Positions 20,832-32,978 are shown, numbered from the stretch's first letter. The stretch is DNA of 64,000 nucleotides from Agarophyton chilense (GCA_030374765.1 JARGXX010000071.1:1674001-1738000), one strand, 5' to 3'. Made by a program: numbers and translations. The notes: a model not told the origin generated them from the letters alone.

Positions 20832-21274
20832 AGTTTGAGCACACGTTGCGCGAAACGAAGATGTGGGACGAGCTCTTTTACAAGGTTTGAACTGCGGAGA
20901 AGAGTTTTTGGAGTGCCTCAAGTTGGCATTGGCTTTCGCTTTGAAAGGGAGCTGCTGCCTGCAATACACTCGCCTCGTCGCTTTCAGTTCTAAGCCGCGC
21001 TCAGCTCGAAAGTGAAAGGCCCGCGCAGAACGTTTTCATTCCACTCGTCTGAGAGACCTTCGCCATCCAGGTACGAAATCCAAAACGGCGCCATTTCGAT
21101 CACCCCGCTTTTCATCCTGTGTATGATGATACTAATTTTCAATTTAAAAAAAGGGTGAAGCTCACGATCTGCGCGTCGGATCACACGTCACAGTGTGACG
21201 TTGCTACTGACCCAGCAGTCTCGCGGTTGTGTCTCGCGGTTGTGGGACACCACCACATGGTTGTTGTGTCCGTT
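20832..21274. other. PEX14 promoter and peptidase 3' flank
   Basis: Head of PEX14 and tail of the downstream-reading peptidase gene, same strand. Holds a CRE-like palindrome at 21185. No other gene seen. Confidence 0.5.
21185..21201. promoter_or_regulatory. Paired TGACGT palindrome (CRE/bZIP-like)
   Basis: ACGTCACAGTGTGACGT is a perfect inverted repeat of 8 bp around one base, giving two TGACGT cores, about 355 bp upstream of PEX14. bZIP binding is inferred. Confidence 0.35.
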
Positions 21275-23449
21275 TCACACTTGCGAAGCGATAATCGGAG
21301 CATTCCTAATCGGAATCCGAAGGTTAGCATGTGCCCCTCTCTCGCTGATCCCGAGGCTCTTCAGAAATGCCTCGCAGTTGATATCGCCGTCTATCATTTT
21401 ACGTAGCAACGCTCCAGCATCATGTGCCCCGCCATATGCTAGGAGCCCATGTCGCAGATTTGCACCGCCTTCCCTCGAGAAAGGATCATGCCCGAATAAC
21501 TTGGTCCATAACTGTGCAGATAGGACCCGAGCAAAAACATAAGTGTAATATCCGCCTCCGTAACCAACAAAATGGTGAAACGAAGCTGGGACTGATACGT
21601 CCTCATCTGGTTCATAAACCGTTAACTTTCGCTGTAGGTCTGCAAACGCCTCTGCTGTGTCCCAAACCGGTGGATCTGGGCCATGGAATTGGAGATCCAT
21701 GGCAGAGAAAAGGAGTTGCATTTGAGTATCTGTTGAGATAAATCCATTTCTTGAAGCACAGAGAGATCGAAGCAGCTTTGTGGGCATTGCATCCCCGCTT
21801 TGGTGATGATGAGCAAATTTGGAGATGAGCTGAGGGTGCCAAGCAAAGTGCTCAAATAAATGAGAGGGGATTTCAACGAAATCTGTTGTTACGCGCGTAC
21901 CAGACAGATGCTGATACTTTGTTCGCGAGAAGATAGAATGAAGCGAATGACCAAACTCATGAAAGAATGTTTCATATTCCGAGAGTGTGAGCAATCTTTC
22001 CCCACTACAATTATCTCTGCCGAAATTGCAAACAAGAGCAACTGTCGGGATCTGATAGTCCGCTCCGTTTGGGGGCTGCCGTCCGCATGTAACCGAAAAG
22101 TGAGCCGCATGGCCATATTTTCCTTCGCGAGGGTAGAGGTCTAAGTATATCTGTCCCAGTATCTCTCCCCGTGAGTCCTTGAGCTGCAGTTTCTGAACGT
22201 CACTGTGCCAGACCTCGCCCTCATTCGCGTGACAACGAACCATGTGGACCCCAAAAGTCGCATGAAGGAGGTATCCCAGTCCATACAAGCAAGCTGAAAG
22301 AGGAAAATACTGGGCAATTTGTGTGGAAGATATATCGAAATTCTCGGCTTTGAGTCTACCGATGTAGAAACTTCGGTCCCATCCGTGAATCTTAATTGAT
22401 CCATCGCTCGCAAGATGAGGCTCACGTCGAAGCTTTTCTATTTCTATTGCTGTCTTATCATCCAGTGCTGATCGACGAATATGTGCTGACAAAGCTTCCA
22501 AGAACTCCAAGACATCAGACGGAGACGACGCAAGTCGATCAACAAAGAGGAGTTCAGCATAGCTGTCGTAGCCAAGTATGTTGGCTATTTCTAAACGATT
22601 TTCAAGGATAGTGGCAAGATAATGGTCCTTTGCCCCTCTCTGACCGTTATGGCTCAAACGATAAACTTTCTCACGAATCTTTGAATCTGGAACCCACTTT
22701 AACAAAAAATGCATGGTCGATCCATTTAACGGAATGAGGACATGATCAGGATTCCCTGGTGCTCTTTGCAGAGATTTTAGGAAATGGTAGGGAACAGAAC
22801 GAAGTTTGTTATACGGTAGTTGCAGAGTTGCTGCGTGTTCCAGCGGAGTTGACGTGAACTTCGCACTAGCAGTCGTCACCCCGTCTTGTAACTGGATCAA
22901 TCTCATCTTCTCAGAATGTTCTAAGTTGATCCCACCGCGTTCAAAATCTTGCTTCAACGACTTCACCATTATTAGATCTTCTCCAGTTAAGTGAGGTCCT
23001 GTCCGGAACCCGTTACGAATTTGAAGCATGTGACGTTCGTATAACTCATTGAGCGGCTCATAGAGAGACTTATCTGCATTTAGGTGTTGAATTACAGAGG
23101 ATACATTCAGAAACGCTTCATTAGCGGATTCTACGAATTCCGGCTCAGGGTGTACGTTTCGGCATAGTTCAGCGACATCAAGCACTGCGCACAATCTATC
23201 AGATAGGTCATCAAATGTTTGCAGAACAGCAACCGAGGGGTTGTTGCGTTGCAACCGAATGTTTTCTGCAAGTTCTAAGCACTCGTCAATGCAATGGTTT
23301 CCTAAGTGCTCCCAGTCTGAAGGACGATGCAACCCCTTCAGTCCAAAGCAGCCTGGCTTCTCTTCTTCTTGTATTCTTGATCTTGAAAAGAAGGATGCAG
23401 CATATTTAATCCGCAGGTGGCTCTGTCGAGCGATTTTAGAGGCCAACAT
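21275..23449 (-). CDS. Mitochondrial intermediate peptidase (M3 metallopeptidase)
   Basis: Zinc peptidase that removes an octapeptide from some imported mitochondrial precursors after the main processing peptidase. 724 aa in one exon, the usual length for MIP/Oct1 (about 700-770). The zinc site is HEFGH at 497-501 with third ligand Glu526 in TDFVEIPS. The sequence after it, SLHSIFSRTKYQHLSGTR, is the MIP version rather than that of thimet oligopeptidase. The substrate-side tail YGGGYYTYVFARVLSAQLW is typical of M3 enzymes. The first 25 residues are basic and hydroxylated (IARQSHLRIKYAASFFSRSR), a mitochondrial presequence. Upstream is repeat-rich sequence; downstream lies PEX14. Confidence 0.9.
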   Translation of the reverse strand: MLASKIARQSHLRIKYAASFFSRSRIQEEEKPGCFGLKGLHRPSDWEHLGNHCIDECLELAENIRLQRNNPSVAVLQTFDDLSDRLCAVLDVAELCRNVHPEPEFVESANEAFLNVSSVIQHLNADKSLYEPLNELYERHMLQIRNGFRTGPHLTGEDLIMVKSLKQDFERGGINLEHSEKMRLIQLQDGVTTASAKFTSTPLEHAATLQLPYNKLRSVPYHFLKSLQRAPGNPDHVLIPLNGSTMHFLLKWVPDSKIREKVYRLSHNGQRGAKDHYLATILENRLEIANILGYDSYAELLFVDRLASSPSDVLEFLEALSAHIRRSALDDKTAIEIEKLRREPHLASDGSIKIHGWDRSFYIGRLKAENFDISSTQIAQYFPLSACLYGLGYLLHATFGVHMVRCHANEGEVWHSDVQKLQLKDSRGEILGQIYLDLYPREGKYGHAAHFSVTCGRQPPNGADYQIPTVALVCNFGRDNCSGERLLTLSEYETFFHEFGHSLHSIFSRTKYQHLSGTRVTTDFVEIPSHLFEHFAWHPQLISKFAHHHQSGDAMPTKLLRSLCASRNGFISTDTQMQLLFSAMDLQFHGPDPPVWDTAEAFADLQRKLTVYEPDEDVSVPASFHHFVGYGGGYYTYVFARVLSAQLWTKLFGHDPFSREGGANLRHGLLAYGGAHDAGALLRKMIDGDINCEAFLKSLGISERGAHANLRIPIRNAPIIASQV

Positions 23450-24467
23450 TGCGCCAACTATTGGTAAGGTAGAGTGAAAAGTTTACCGTAGGCGATTTCA
23501 ATGTTGCCATGTACGCGCACGAGCGTAAGTAGCGGATAGTTTCATGTATTTGGCAGCACCATGCATCCATAAAAAAAAAACTGCTTCTGAGGTCTAGACG
23601 GAGGTAAAACGTTAGTTGGTAGTCGATCAATCGTTAGCCTCACAGAGCTACGAGGGGTAGCTAGCTGGGTTATCTGTGCTGTTTTAGCGGTTAGCATTTG
23701 CGAGGATGTTCCCAAGAGAAAACATCGAGCTCTTTCTTGCCTGCAAAATATGAAGCAATGGTGCCCCCAAAGCTCGGCACTACAACGCATAAAGGGGTCC
23801 ATGGAGAAAAGTCAGGTTCAAATTCGACCATGTGCGGCTTCCCAAATCATGCCGAATACAAATATTATGCGTGGTATACACGGGTTGTATACTGGTGAAG
23901 ATTTAATAGCCCTTTCTAAATAAAGGAAAACCTTGTTCCAGGAAAAAAGGCCGCTTTTGGAACTTGCTGTTTTTAAATAGCACACTCAGAAATCTTGTTT
24001 TCTGGACTAAATCCAAAATAGGCAAGGTTCTCAGAGCAGGCCTCGCCCTTATCCAGTCAATCCTTACTTTTCCTCACAAGAGAAAGCGGCCTTCGGCCGC
24101 AGACGGCGCTGCGCGCCGCGGTCGTTCTGCTCGACTATTTCGTTTCTATGAAGCTTATTATACTATGCTTGAGCTTTTAGTAGCGTTTGTAGCTCTAAGC
24201 GTAGCCTTTTGCAGAGATGTAAGGCCAAGATTGCTGAAGATTCTATTATTGACAGTGTCGACGTACAGTGATGGATCAAAGCAGGTAATCGGCTACTAGA
24301 AGCGCTATGCCGTTTAGCATTAGCTAGTGCACGATATATTAAAGATATATCGTGAAACGAGCTCTGAAATGTATGTTAAGCTTAGTTAAGGACATTATAT
24401 TTTAAAAGCAATGAGGCAGTTGTACCATATTATGCCGTTCAAACTGCCTCCGAAACTGTAACTTGCA
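23450..24467. other. Boundary between gene island and transposon region
   Basis: No gene seen. Contains the word ACGAGGGGTAGCTAGCT near 23649 (shared with 7738), a GCGGCC-TTC-GGCCGC hairpin near 24087, and AT-rich blocks. The last bases before E1 (ACTTGCAGTG) match the tandem repeat found at the right flank of E1, so the element sits in that repeat family. Confidence 0.5.
24330..24354. repeat. 10-bp perfect inverted repeat
   Basis: CACGATATAT and ATATATCGTG flank the 5-nt loop TAAAG. It could be a small cruciform, a relic of a terminal repeat, or an RNA hairpin. Confidence 0.5.
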
Positions 24468-24472
24468 GTGTC
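24468..24472. repeat. E1 target-site duplication, left copy
   Basis: GTGTC immediately before the left LTR, identical to 36179-36183 after the right LTR. Five bases is the usual length for gypsy integrases. Confidence 0.9.
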
Positions 24473-25308
24473 TGTAGTACAATGCCCGCGTGCGGGAAAA
24501 CACCACAAAAACGCTCGGAATCTTCCTCCAAGGAGGTAGCTGAGCGGAAAAGATCCCTCCCAGAGGTGACACGACTTAGCCGGGTTGTAAGGCCGGGGTC
24601 ACCCGTCGCGACTTGCGCAGGGAGGTGAAGAAGGGCTCCTCTTGTGCGTGTGCCTTGGATTGAGGAAAATGTCCACACGGTGGCCGTGATCCGACGTGTC
24701 GGTACAGCCGCGGATAGCGGGATGCTACCCGTAATCGGGGAACGAGGAAAAGGAAAAAGGGAAAAAGGGAGAAGGAGGGGGACGAGGGGCGATGGTACCG
24801 AGCCACGCGAGTGGCTCTGTATGATACGGCACAGCCGGAGACAAACCCTTAACAAGGCGAAACACAACAACAGTTGGAAAAACACTCCCAGCGATGGGTC
24901 TCTTTAGGCGGGCAAGGGGGATGGTCAACCCGAGTGCTACGCGCTACTCCTCGTGAGAGGTGATTAGCCCGCGTAGGCGGTAGAGACCAGAGCCGAACCC
25001 AGATCGGCAACCTTGGGGAAGATTGAGATCGGGACCCTTGATGGGGGAGTTTACTGGTGCGGCGGCCACTGCCGTCGCACTAAGTACTGTAGCTCCCCTA
25101 GTGTAATAACTAACTAAATAAATAGATAGGGAGTTCCTATCCACCCACCTACTGTGGTCATAACTACACCTGCCAACCGTCCCACACGTGTAGACATTCC
25201 GGCATTCCGGTGAACGGTCATAGACTGTACTCATATAATGAGCAAGTGCCGGATGTTCCGGAAATATACAAAGTCCAAGAAAACCCCCTTCAGAGGGCGT
25301 GCACTTCA
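24473..25308 (-). repeat. E1 3' LTR (left copy)
   Basis: 836 bp, begins TGTAGTAC and ends GCACTTCA on the plus strand; aligned end to end with 35346-36178. Short frames inside it on both strands are not genes. Confidence 0.93.
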
Positions 25309-25318
25309 TATCCCCCCC
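25309..25318 (-). other. E1 polypurine tract
   Basis: On the minus strand GGGGGGGATA directly abuts the 3' LTR, the expected place for the plus-strand primer of reverse transcription. Confidence 0.75.
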
Positions 25319-25405
25319 GTAAGACCAGGGGAGTACCCGCAAAGCGGGACGGAGCGCAGTCTGAGAACTCCATAAAAGCGAGCCCTCTTCCGGTTCGCCG
25401 GCATC

Positions 25406-27250
25406 ATGTCTCCTTCCAACAACTCTTCTGCCTCCGCAGCCCACCGACCTCAAGCGAGGAACACTTCTCCGACTTTGTCGCGCAACTCGTGGCAACAGCT
25501 TCCTGCTTCCGCGTTCACCCATCCTCCTCAGAGGTTCGAACATCCGTGTTTGACGCACCTTCTTCCGACGCCGTCGGCTACACGACCAATGTCCCACGCC
25601 GATTCGAACAATCCAGGGCCTTCTCATCCGCGTGGCGGGTCCGCGAGAAGCGGTGAAACAACCACTCGGCAGTGGCCATCCTACGACTCCCTAGTAGGGC
25701 AGAACCCGAATACTCGGCGTGGCGCGTTTGTACTCCACCGCGCGCCATGGTTTCACCCGACCGCAGTGCGGGACGAAGAACTCTTGTCCCAATACGTGGA
25801 CGGAGCCGACACCCTTCCGGGGGATTTGCACTTCGCAGTGGTGGCCTCCTGGGACTGGCGCAATCGAGTTGCCGTACCCATTCACCACATCCGGCGCAAC
25901 CGGGGGGAATCCGCTGAGGCGGCGCACACCGCGTTCGTGCGGATCGCGTACCAGCGGCAAGGCCGGGCGCCGATTGACGCACTCATTCCCCCATCCACGG
26001 GGTTCGATGTGGAATTATAACGCATGGGCGGGGAGATTGGGTACTGTTCCCGCTTGGCGGTGTCGGAGACTTTCGCTTGGCGAAACATTCCTGTTGCCAG
26101 GCAAGAAGCAATGTGCTGGACAAGGCCGCTCCTCCGTGCGGAGTTCCGCTATATGCCCCGGACGTACCGGTCGAACTTCTTGCAGAATTTCATCCGCTTC
26201 GAGCGGCGACCGCGTTCCCGATACGGGTATTTTGTCCCGTACCAGAACATCGAGGCTGAACGGATCGCACCCGCGCACCGACAAGGGCGGTATGTCCCCC
26301 TCCCACCGTGGTGGAGCCACTTCGAGGCGTGCCGGGGGTGCTATATTGAGCTGCCCCCGGTGTTCACCTACTTAGGGTCATACCTTCTCAGGGATCCCCA
26401 AGCGGGGCTGTGGTCGGTCGTGATAACCGAATGGGCCGTCCGCACCGCGGCATTTCTCCTCGCGGAGGTTTATGACCGATACCGGCTATGGTACGTTCAA
26501 CCGCGCGTGCGGGCTGCCATGCGTCGCTTGGACATGCAAATCCCCCTTGGGAGTGTTACAAATTGCGAGGAGGTGGCGGCCCTACTCGATTTCATCGATT
26601 CCGTGCATTGGGCCGAGGTACCGCTTGAACAAAGCGGCCGCCACAATGGCGGAAGTGGCGGAAGTGGTCCCGGGCTAGGGAGGAATACCCCGCTTGCGGG
26701 CGACTTCATATACTTCGACCCGTGGGAGCTCCGGGAGGTAGGCCGCGAAGAGGCGGAAGAGTACCGGGCGAGCCCGAGAGTCATTCCTGCGGGGCACCCG
26801 CGAGGGTTCGTCGACGCCGATGAATATTATCGGGTGTACGATGAGAACGACCCCATGGTGGACAACGATCCGGACGGTCCGGCTACCGGCACTCCCTTCG
26901 GAGATGACGGGTATGAAGCGAGGGGCGATCCCGAGGGCATGGAAGGCGTGGAGGTCCCGGTCCGGGGCGTTGGTGCGGGTCGCACGGCTACGCCGGAAGA
27001 GTTTAGTCCTCCGCGAGAGGTTTCCCACCGCGCGGCTTCGCCGGTTTCCCATGTTCCGAACCCCGGGCCCTCGTCGGCAGGAGCGGGCGAAGAGCCTGCT
27101 GGAGGTTTGGACGAGGGTGCGATCGTCGCCAATTTCCTTCGAGGAGTGGGTCTGAGCGTGAACGACACCTCCTGTGAACTTGCCGCGATGCGGGAGAAGC
27201 TTGTTACCCGCCTTGGCGGAGTTTTTCCCTCGGATGGGGGCGATCGCTAA
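25406..27250 (+). pseudogene. Antisense frame carried by E1 (unknown function), one nonsense codon
   Basis: Runs opposite to gag-pol, between the 3' LTR and the chromodomain: 614 codons in one frame, interrupted only by TAA at 26018-26020. Its homologue in E2 (38200-40095) aligns without gaps from residue 113 (APWFHPTAVRD, identical in both) for 151 codons to RFE, then differs by only two codons over the next 198 to GHP(R/K)GF. At the TAA, E2 has TAC (Tyr). Shared words include RAEFRY, VPLPPWW/VPLPAWW and YWALV-like blocks. The N-terminal 110 residues are Ser/Pro rich; the C-terminal third is acidic and Pro/Gly rich. A CATAAAAG box at 25371 lies 28 bp before the ATG. I recognise no known fold; capsid-like or regulatory roles are possible but unproven. 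Confidence 0.75.
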
Positions 27251-27628
27251 CAGTCGGTCCCACCGGGTCGCGCAGCGAAGGCGCTCTTTGCGACATAGAC
27301 GTAGTAAAAGTGACCGTTGTCTTAATTACCCCCCCATCCTCACGCGAAGCGCGGAAACATCCTCCGGGAATACGGGATGGCCATGGCCAATGAATATCCG
27401 GTCAACCGGTGGCTAGGTCCGCGGCGCGGTGAGCAGCTGGTTTTCCAGTGTAGTTTAGCAGCAGCACGAACAGGGCAAACGTCCATCCCGATGAGAAAAC
27501 CGTGATCACGGGATTTAGCCAGTGTTCTGGATGAAAACCATCTAGTGTGGGTTGCCTGCCCTGCGAGGAGGAACAAAGGCTGCTCGTCTCCATTCCACCT
27601 TGGTGGTTGTTTCCGTGTGGACGGGGAT
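27251..27628. other. E1 spacer between convergent 3' ends
   Basis: Non-coding by appearance, between the stop of the antisense frame and the stop of the chromodomain frame. Includes the self-complementary words CCGGTCAACCGG and GGCCATGGCC. Confidence 0.5.
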
Positions 27629-28141
27629 CTAACCAACCTGGGCGTTACACAGCGTAGCTGGAGTCGCGGTACCCGCTTGGCGGTGATATCGTAGCACCTG
27701 GGAACGAGGAAGATGCTCGATTGGCTCGTCGGAGTCAAACGAAGCATCGTATCCGTACCAACGGACGAGGTATTGTAAAGTCCCGCTCTCTTCGTACGAG
27801 TGCCCGAGGATTCTGTCGACCACATACTCTTGTATGTATACTTCCCGGCCCTGCCGTGTGGTGGTAACACCAGCCGAAGTCTCGGTGGGTTCCCCGCTGG
27901 GGTAGTTCCCGTCGAACAGGCGTTCCGCGCTTTCCTCCCGGTACTCCGGTCGTACCGCGAGTCTGCGGTTATCCCGTCGTAAACTATTGCTATTGCGGGA
28001 TAGCGTCTCCGCTGCAGCGGGTGTCTGCCGTGCACGCGGGGGTGTGGTCGGGTCACGTGCCGCCTGAGTCGGATGGCGGGCACGTGCTGTGCGATCCGCC
28101 TCCCCAGCGGGGTCCGTGGCCCAGCGCGAGCGGGCTGACAC
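27629..28141 (-). pseudogene. E1 chromodomain region
   Basis: C-terminal end of the polyprotein in a different frame from pol, so a frameshift separates them near 28100. The chromodomain covers EYVVDRILGHSYEESG, then YLVRWYGYDASF, then PIEHLPRSQVL. It resembles chromoviral chromodomains that guide integration to marked chromatin, but the usual Trp after the WYGY block is missing. Confidence 0.75.
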
Positions 28142-31100
28142 TTCGCTCGCCTTGGGACGCCGCTCGGCGGGCGCCGGCTCTTCCCCTCGGGGGTGTCGCC
28201 GTGATGCACAGCGCGCGAGGTCTCAAAAAATTCACCCTTTTTGGAGCAGCATTTTTTGAAAAAATTGCTTTGGCATCGGACGCCACGCGCGAGCCCTCAA
28301 AAAATTCACCCTTTTTGGGGCCAGGATTTTTTTTCAAAAATCCTCCCTTTCCACGGGCAGACTTCCCATTTCCAACGTGCGCGTCTCCCGGCTCTGCCGG
28401 TACTTGATTCTCCCCAGCGCCAGGGTCGGCTGTAACGCTTTTCGTGCGTTCTCGTGATTGTGGCATGTGCTGCTCCGACCGCACCCCTGTGGGGAGATGA
28501 CGTCCGTCGGCGGCGGTAATTCCCGGCGCGGCCGGTTGACCATTCCCTTGACGGCTTCCATGACTTTGAACGTCACCTGCGGGGCTGCGCGGGCCAAGTC
28601 CAGGCGTTGGCGTGCCCACTGTGGCTGACTTTTCCGCACTGCGGATAGTTTCGTCCAGCTTCCCTTGTTCTTCAGACACTTTAAGGCGCGAGCCTTCCGT
28701 CAGCGACGGTGGGTGTTCCTGAGAACCAAGTGTGGCTTCATCGTCGCGTGCCGCGTTCGCGGGAGTGGGCGTAGCTTCTGGCGGGATGCCCGATTGAGTA
28801 GAGCTACCTGACATCCGTTGCGACGGCGAAGATTGCTCCGAACGGAGATGTCCCTCCCCCTCCCGAGGTGGAGGCACGGAGGGCAGCGAGCGAACCGCAT
28901 GGCGGGAGTAGATCCCCGGTCGAGTGAGACCGGTTGTTGGCTGGCGAGAAAAGCCAGCCGTTGCCGACACAGTCGGCGGGCCATCTTCTAGGTATGGTAG
29001 GTCCGAGAATCCCCGGGTGGGGTGAGACAGAACGCTGGGGCGTTCAAGTGCCGGGGTACCCGGTGTTGCTGATGTCGTTGGAACCCCCGAGTCCTGCTCT
29101 GCAGGTGGTTGTAAAACAACCTCAGCAGAGGCAGGCGGAGCCAAGGTAACCCGGTCACGGGAGAGTCGTTCGTGATTGTCTCCCATTTCCACGACGACCG
29201 TTGTCAGTGTGACCGAGATAACCTTGAATGGTCCGTCCGCCACAGGCGAGAGCTTATGGCGTTTCTCCCTTTCGGGGTTATAGTATTCCTTACGTACGAA
29301 CACGCGGTCGCCAGCCTTCAATGGGTGGGGGCGCTCCCGCCGTAGACGGAGATCAGAATCCCGCTTGTAGGCGGCTTGGGCGCGCGCCATTGCCTTCCGT
29401 GCGGCCGGTACCAGCTTGGTCAGCCATGTTTTCCAGCGTTGCCGGAAGTCACCCACTGATGGGAAGGAGTCCAGCGTAGCTTGGGGTTCGAGGGCCACTG
29501 GTGGTGGGGTCCTCGACAACACCAATTGGAATGGAGAAACCCCGGTAGTCCGGTGCACTTGCGTATTATACGCGAAGGTGATAGCGTCCGTGTATAAGTC
29601 CCAAGTTTTTGGGTGGTCAGCGACGTAGGAGCGGAGCGAAGCCAGCATGGTCCGGTTAAACCGTTCAACTTGCCCATAACATTGGGGATGGTAAGTCGTC
29701 GTAAACAGGTTTTTGACATCCAGGATGCGGCAGACATCCTGGAAGAACCGCGACGCAAACTGCTTTCCGTTATCGGACAATAACTCCACAGGAGGGCCAT
29801 AAACGAAGATCCAGTGCGTGACGAAAGCTTCCGCCACGGTGTAGGCCGTAATCCTCCGTAGAGGGACTGTCCGAACCAGCTTCGAGAAGCGATCCGTGAT
29901 AACGAGTAGGAACTTCTTCCCACGCTTCGTGGCGACTAATGGCCGGAGGATGTCGATAGCGACAAATTCGAGGGGCGCCCTTGCGGGGAATAGGTGCAAC
30001 TTCTTCGCGTTCCGACGGAGTTTGACCCGGTTCTTGGCACATTGCGTGCAGAAGCGCACAGTTGCATAGCAATCAACCGCCATTGCGGGCCAGTAGAAGT
30101 CCCTTCTGAGGGTGAGGTAGAGTTTTCTTCCGCCGGCATGGCCGCTGACTTTCGCAAAGTGCGAGAGGTGTAGTACCCTTGTCTGCAAGGAGTGTGGCAC
30201 CACGACTTGTGGGGTGTTTTCGACGGTACGGATTAGGTAACCGACGTCATTTACCTCAAACGGGAGGGTTTCACCACCGTTAAGGCGGGTGCGTACTTCC
30301 GCGCAAAACGGGTCTGCAAACTGCTCTCGGATCAGTTCCTCCGGTTGGATGGGTACGAAATTTCCCGGTACGGGGTTCTTCGTGGGGTCCTCGCTCGAAG
30401 CGAGGATAGCGTCAAATTCAGCGTCTGTTTCCCAGTCATTTGGCCACTCAGGATCACTCGGGTCCGGCGCTGCCGGTTTCGGTTCCTCCATTGTGAAGCA
30501 TGGTATATCGTCATCCTCCGTTGGTAGTGCCTCCCCATTTGTGGGTAACCGGGACAGGGCGTCGGCCTGAGTGTTTTGCGCCCCTTTCTTGTATACGACC
30601 TCGAAGTCGTATTCCGCTAGGCGGAGCCTCCACCGCATGAGGCGGCCCGATGGGTCGGAGATGTTCATCAACCACCTCAATGAGGAATGATCCGTGTAAA
30701 CGGTGAAGTGAACGCCTAGAAGATAGGGACGGAGCGTGCTGAGTGCCCATACTACGGCTAGGCATTCCTTCTCCGAGACGGAGTAATTCCGTTCGTGCAC
30801 GTTGAGTGAGCGTGACCAATACCCGATTGGATGGCGTTCCCCGTCTGGGGTGGTTTGGAAAAGAGCGCAACCAACTTGGTAGTCGCTCGAATTCGTACCC
30901 ACCAAGTACGAAAGGTCCGGTTGGGGCAACGATAGGATCGGCGCTGAGGTGACAGCCTCCTTTAAGGAGTTAAAGGCATCCACCTGGGGGGCTGTCAGGG
31001 GGTCCAGTTTTGGCGGTTGGCCTTTCCGCAACAGGGCATTCAGCGGCGCTGCAGTGTCCGAAAAGTTCGGGATGAACCGTCGGTAGACGTTGACAAGTCC

Positions 31101-32978
31101 TAAGAAGGAGCGGAGCTCCGCTTGCGTCCTAGGTTGTTTTGCCTCGACGAGGGATTTAACTCGAGCCTTCTCGATCATGAGCTGCCCTGGGCGGATAATG
31201 TGCCCAAGGTACTTCACGGTGTCCGTGAAAAACTCGCACTTCCTCAGCTTGAGGGTAATCCCAGCATCCCGTAACACGGTGAGAACGTCACTTACATGGG
31301 TGAGATGGTCCTCGAGATTATCTGAGAAGACGATGATGTCATCCAGATAGACGAGACACGTCCGCCACTTAAAGCGGTTGAGCAGGATGTCAGTCGCTCG
31401 TTGAAATGTGGCCGGGGCGTTGGTGAGGCCGAAAGGCATCCGCTTGAAGCGGTACGATCCTGCGTGGCAGACGAAGGCGGTCTTGTCGCGATCGCTCTCC
31501 CGAACGGGAACTTGCAAATACCCCCAATTTGCATCCAACGCCGTGAACACTGTTGCTCTCCCAAGGGAGTCAATACATTCGTCCATACGAGGGATGGGAC
31601 ACGTATCCCGTACCGTGACGGTATTGAGCCGACGATAATCGATACAGAAACGCCAGGTTCCGTCGCTCTTGAGAACCAGGACCACTGGGGAAGCCCACGG
31701 CGATTGAGCCGGTTCTATCACTCCGGCTCGGAGCATTTTCTCCACTTGGAGCTGTTCCTCCTCGCGAGCCTTTGGGCTTGCCCTATAAGGGAGTTGCGAG
31801 CAAGGACGTGAGTTCGGCAGCAAATCTATCCGATGTTCCGTCGTGTTAATCTCTTCTAAGGAGCCATCCCACATAGTGGTGAATTCTCGCAACATGCCGC
31901 GTAGCCGTTCGCGATGCGAGTCTGGGACGTGGCCGAGGTCAAGGTTCTCCAGCGCCTTCAGGGCATCGGTTTCCCTGGTGTCTTCGGGCTCTGGTAATCC
32001 TGTAACAGGCAGTGACTCCGAGTTTTTCGGCGTGGCGGACTCCGCTCCCCCCTTCCCAGACGAAGATACGACGTCGTCGGTGCGGTCGTCCTTGGGGACT
32101 GAGATCCCGGGAACATCGGCGGCGGTGGTCTTCGTCGGAAGCATGGCCAATGGATGCGGGGTGACCGAGCCAATTACTTGGTTCTTCACCAGATACTGGG
32201 GGGTACTGCCAAGGGTGGCGACTAGGAGCCGGAAGGGTACATCCGGAGTCACATTGACAATTCCGTTTGCGACGGCCAATTGATATTTCTCGTACAACGA
32301 GGCAAGGGGTTGGATAACCCGGAGACCGTGTTGACGGGAATTGACCTGCACCATAACCTGAGTCTCAGGAGGTATCGCAACCGATACAGCAACACGAAGC
32401 TTGGTAGACTCCCGCTGGGCGGGTGGCGGTTCTTGCGCAGCAGGTAACGGTACTTGCTTTGGCGATGCCCGCTTCGGCGGTTTCCGAACTATGGCGACGG
32501 TGGATCCGTCGTCGAGTTCGATTATCCTCTGACGAGGTCTGATGGCCTCGACAAACCTGTCGCAGTAGTCACAGCCCAGTATTACTGGGGTAGCCAGGGT
32601 GCGGCGCACCACGAAGTCGAGCTTCACCACCGAGGTGACCAGCCTCACGACAAAAGTGATGGTCCCTACCGTTTTCAACGGGTTATTATTCGCATCAGCG
32701 ACGTCGGGAACCGCTTCGGAGCGAATGTGAGACCGCAGTAGCGGGGGTAAAGCACTCTCGACGATGAAGTTCGGGCCAGCACCTGTATCCAGGACTGTTA
32801 ACTATCTCACCAAAAACTGGGGGCTCAGGCCAAGGTCGACGTAAACTTTAGAGTTTCGCTTGGCCATCACCATGACTCGATCCGGGATCCGGTTATTCTT
32901 CACCCCGTATCCACGGTCGACGCAAAACACCGAGGTGTTCCGAGTCCGCGTCAGCGGTGTCCTTCCTCGAGAGGATCT
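28053..32978 (-). pseudogene. E1 pol: protease, reverse transcriptase, RNase H, integrase
   Basis: From 32978 the frame is open except for TAG at 32802-32804, just before the protease active site VLDTGAGPN. From Met at 32678 there are 1541 uninterrupted residues. RT: FCIDYRRLN, MPFGLTNAPATFQR, and the polymerase YLDD at residues 444-447. The block LDANWGY has Trp where related elements have Ser. RNase H: the first catalytic Asp is Asn596 (GTNSSDYQVG; E2 keeps ADAS). Integrase: H-H-C-C finger (HLSH..C..C), core Asp residues in VAIDIL and LSDNG, Glu in GQVERFNR, then a GPF/Y module (VADGPFKV). The tail is low complexity. Upstream gag lies in another frame. Confidence 0.9.
28210..28318. repeat. 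Direct repeat in E1 pol tail
   Basis: CTCAAAAAATTCACCCTTTT occurs at 28222 and 28296, 74 bp apart, each preceded by CGCGCGAG. It interrupts the low-complexity tail between integrase and chromodomain and may be where the frame was lost. Confidence 0.7.

Noticed and set aside
24439-25627. Frames of 148 and 227 codons in the left E1 LTR
   Set aside because: They repeat in the right LTR and are LTR sequence without coding signature.
27340-28209. 289-codon minus-strand frame over the E1 chromodomain
   Set aside because: The chromodomain is in another frame; this one has no domain and is a shadow.
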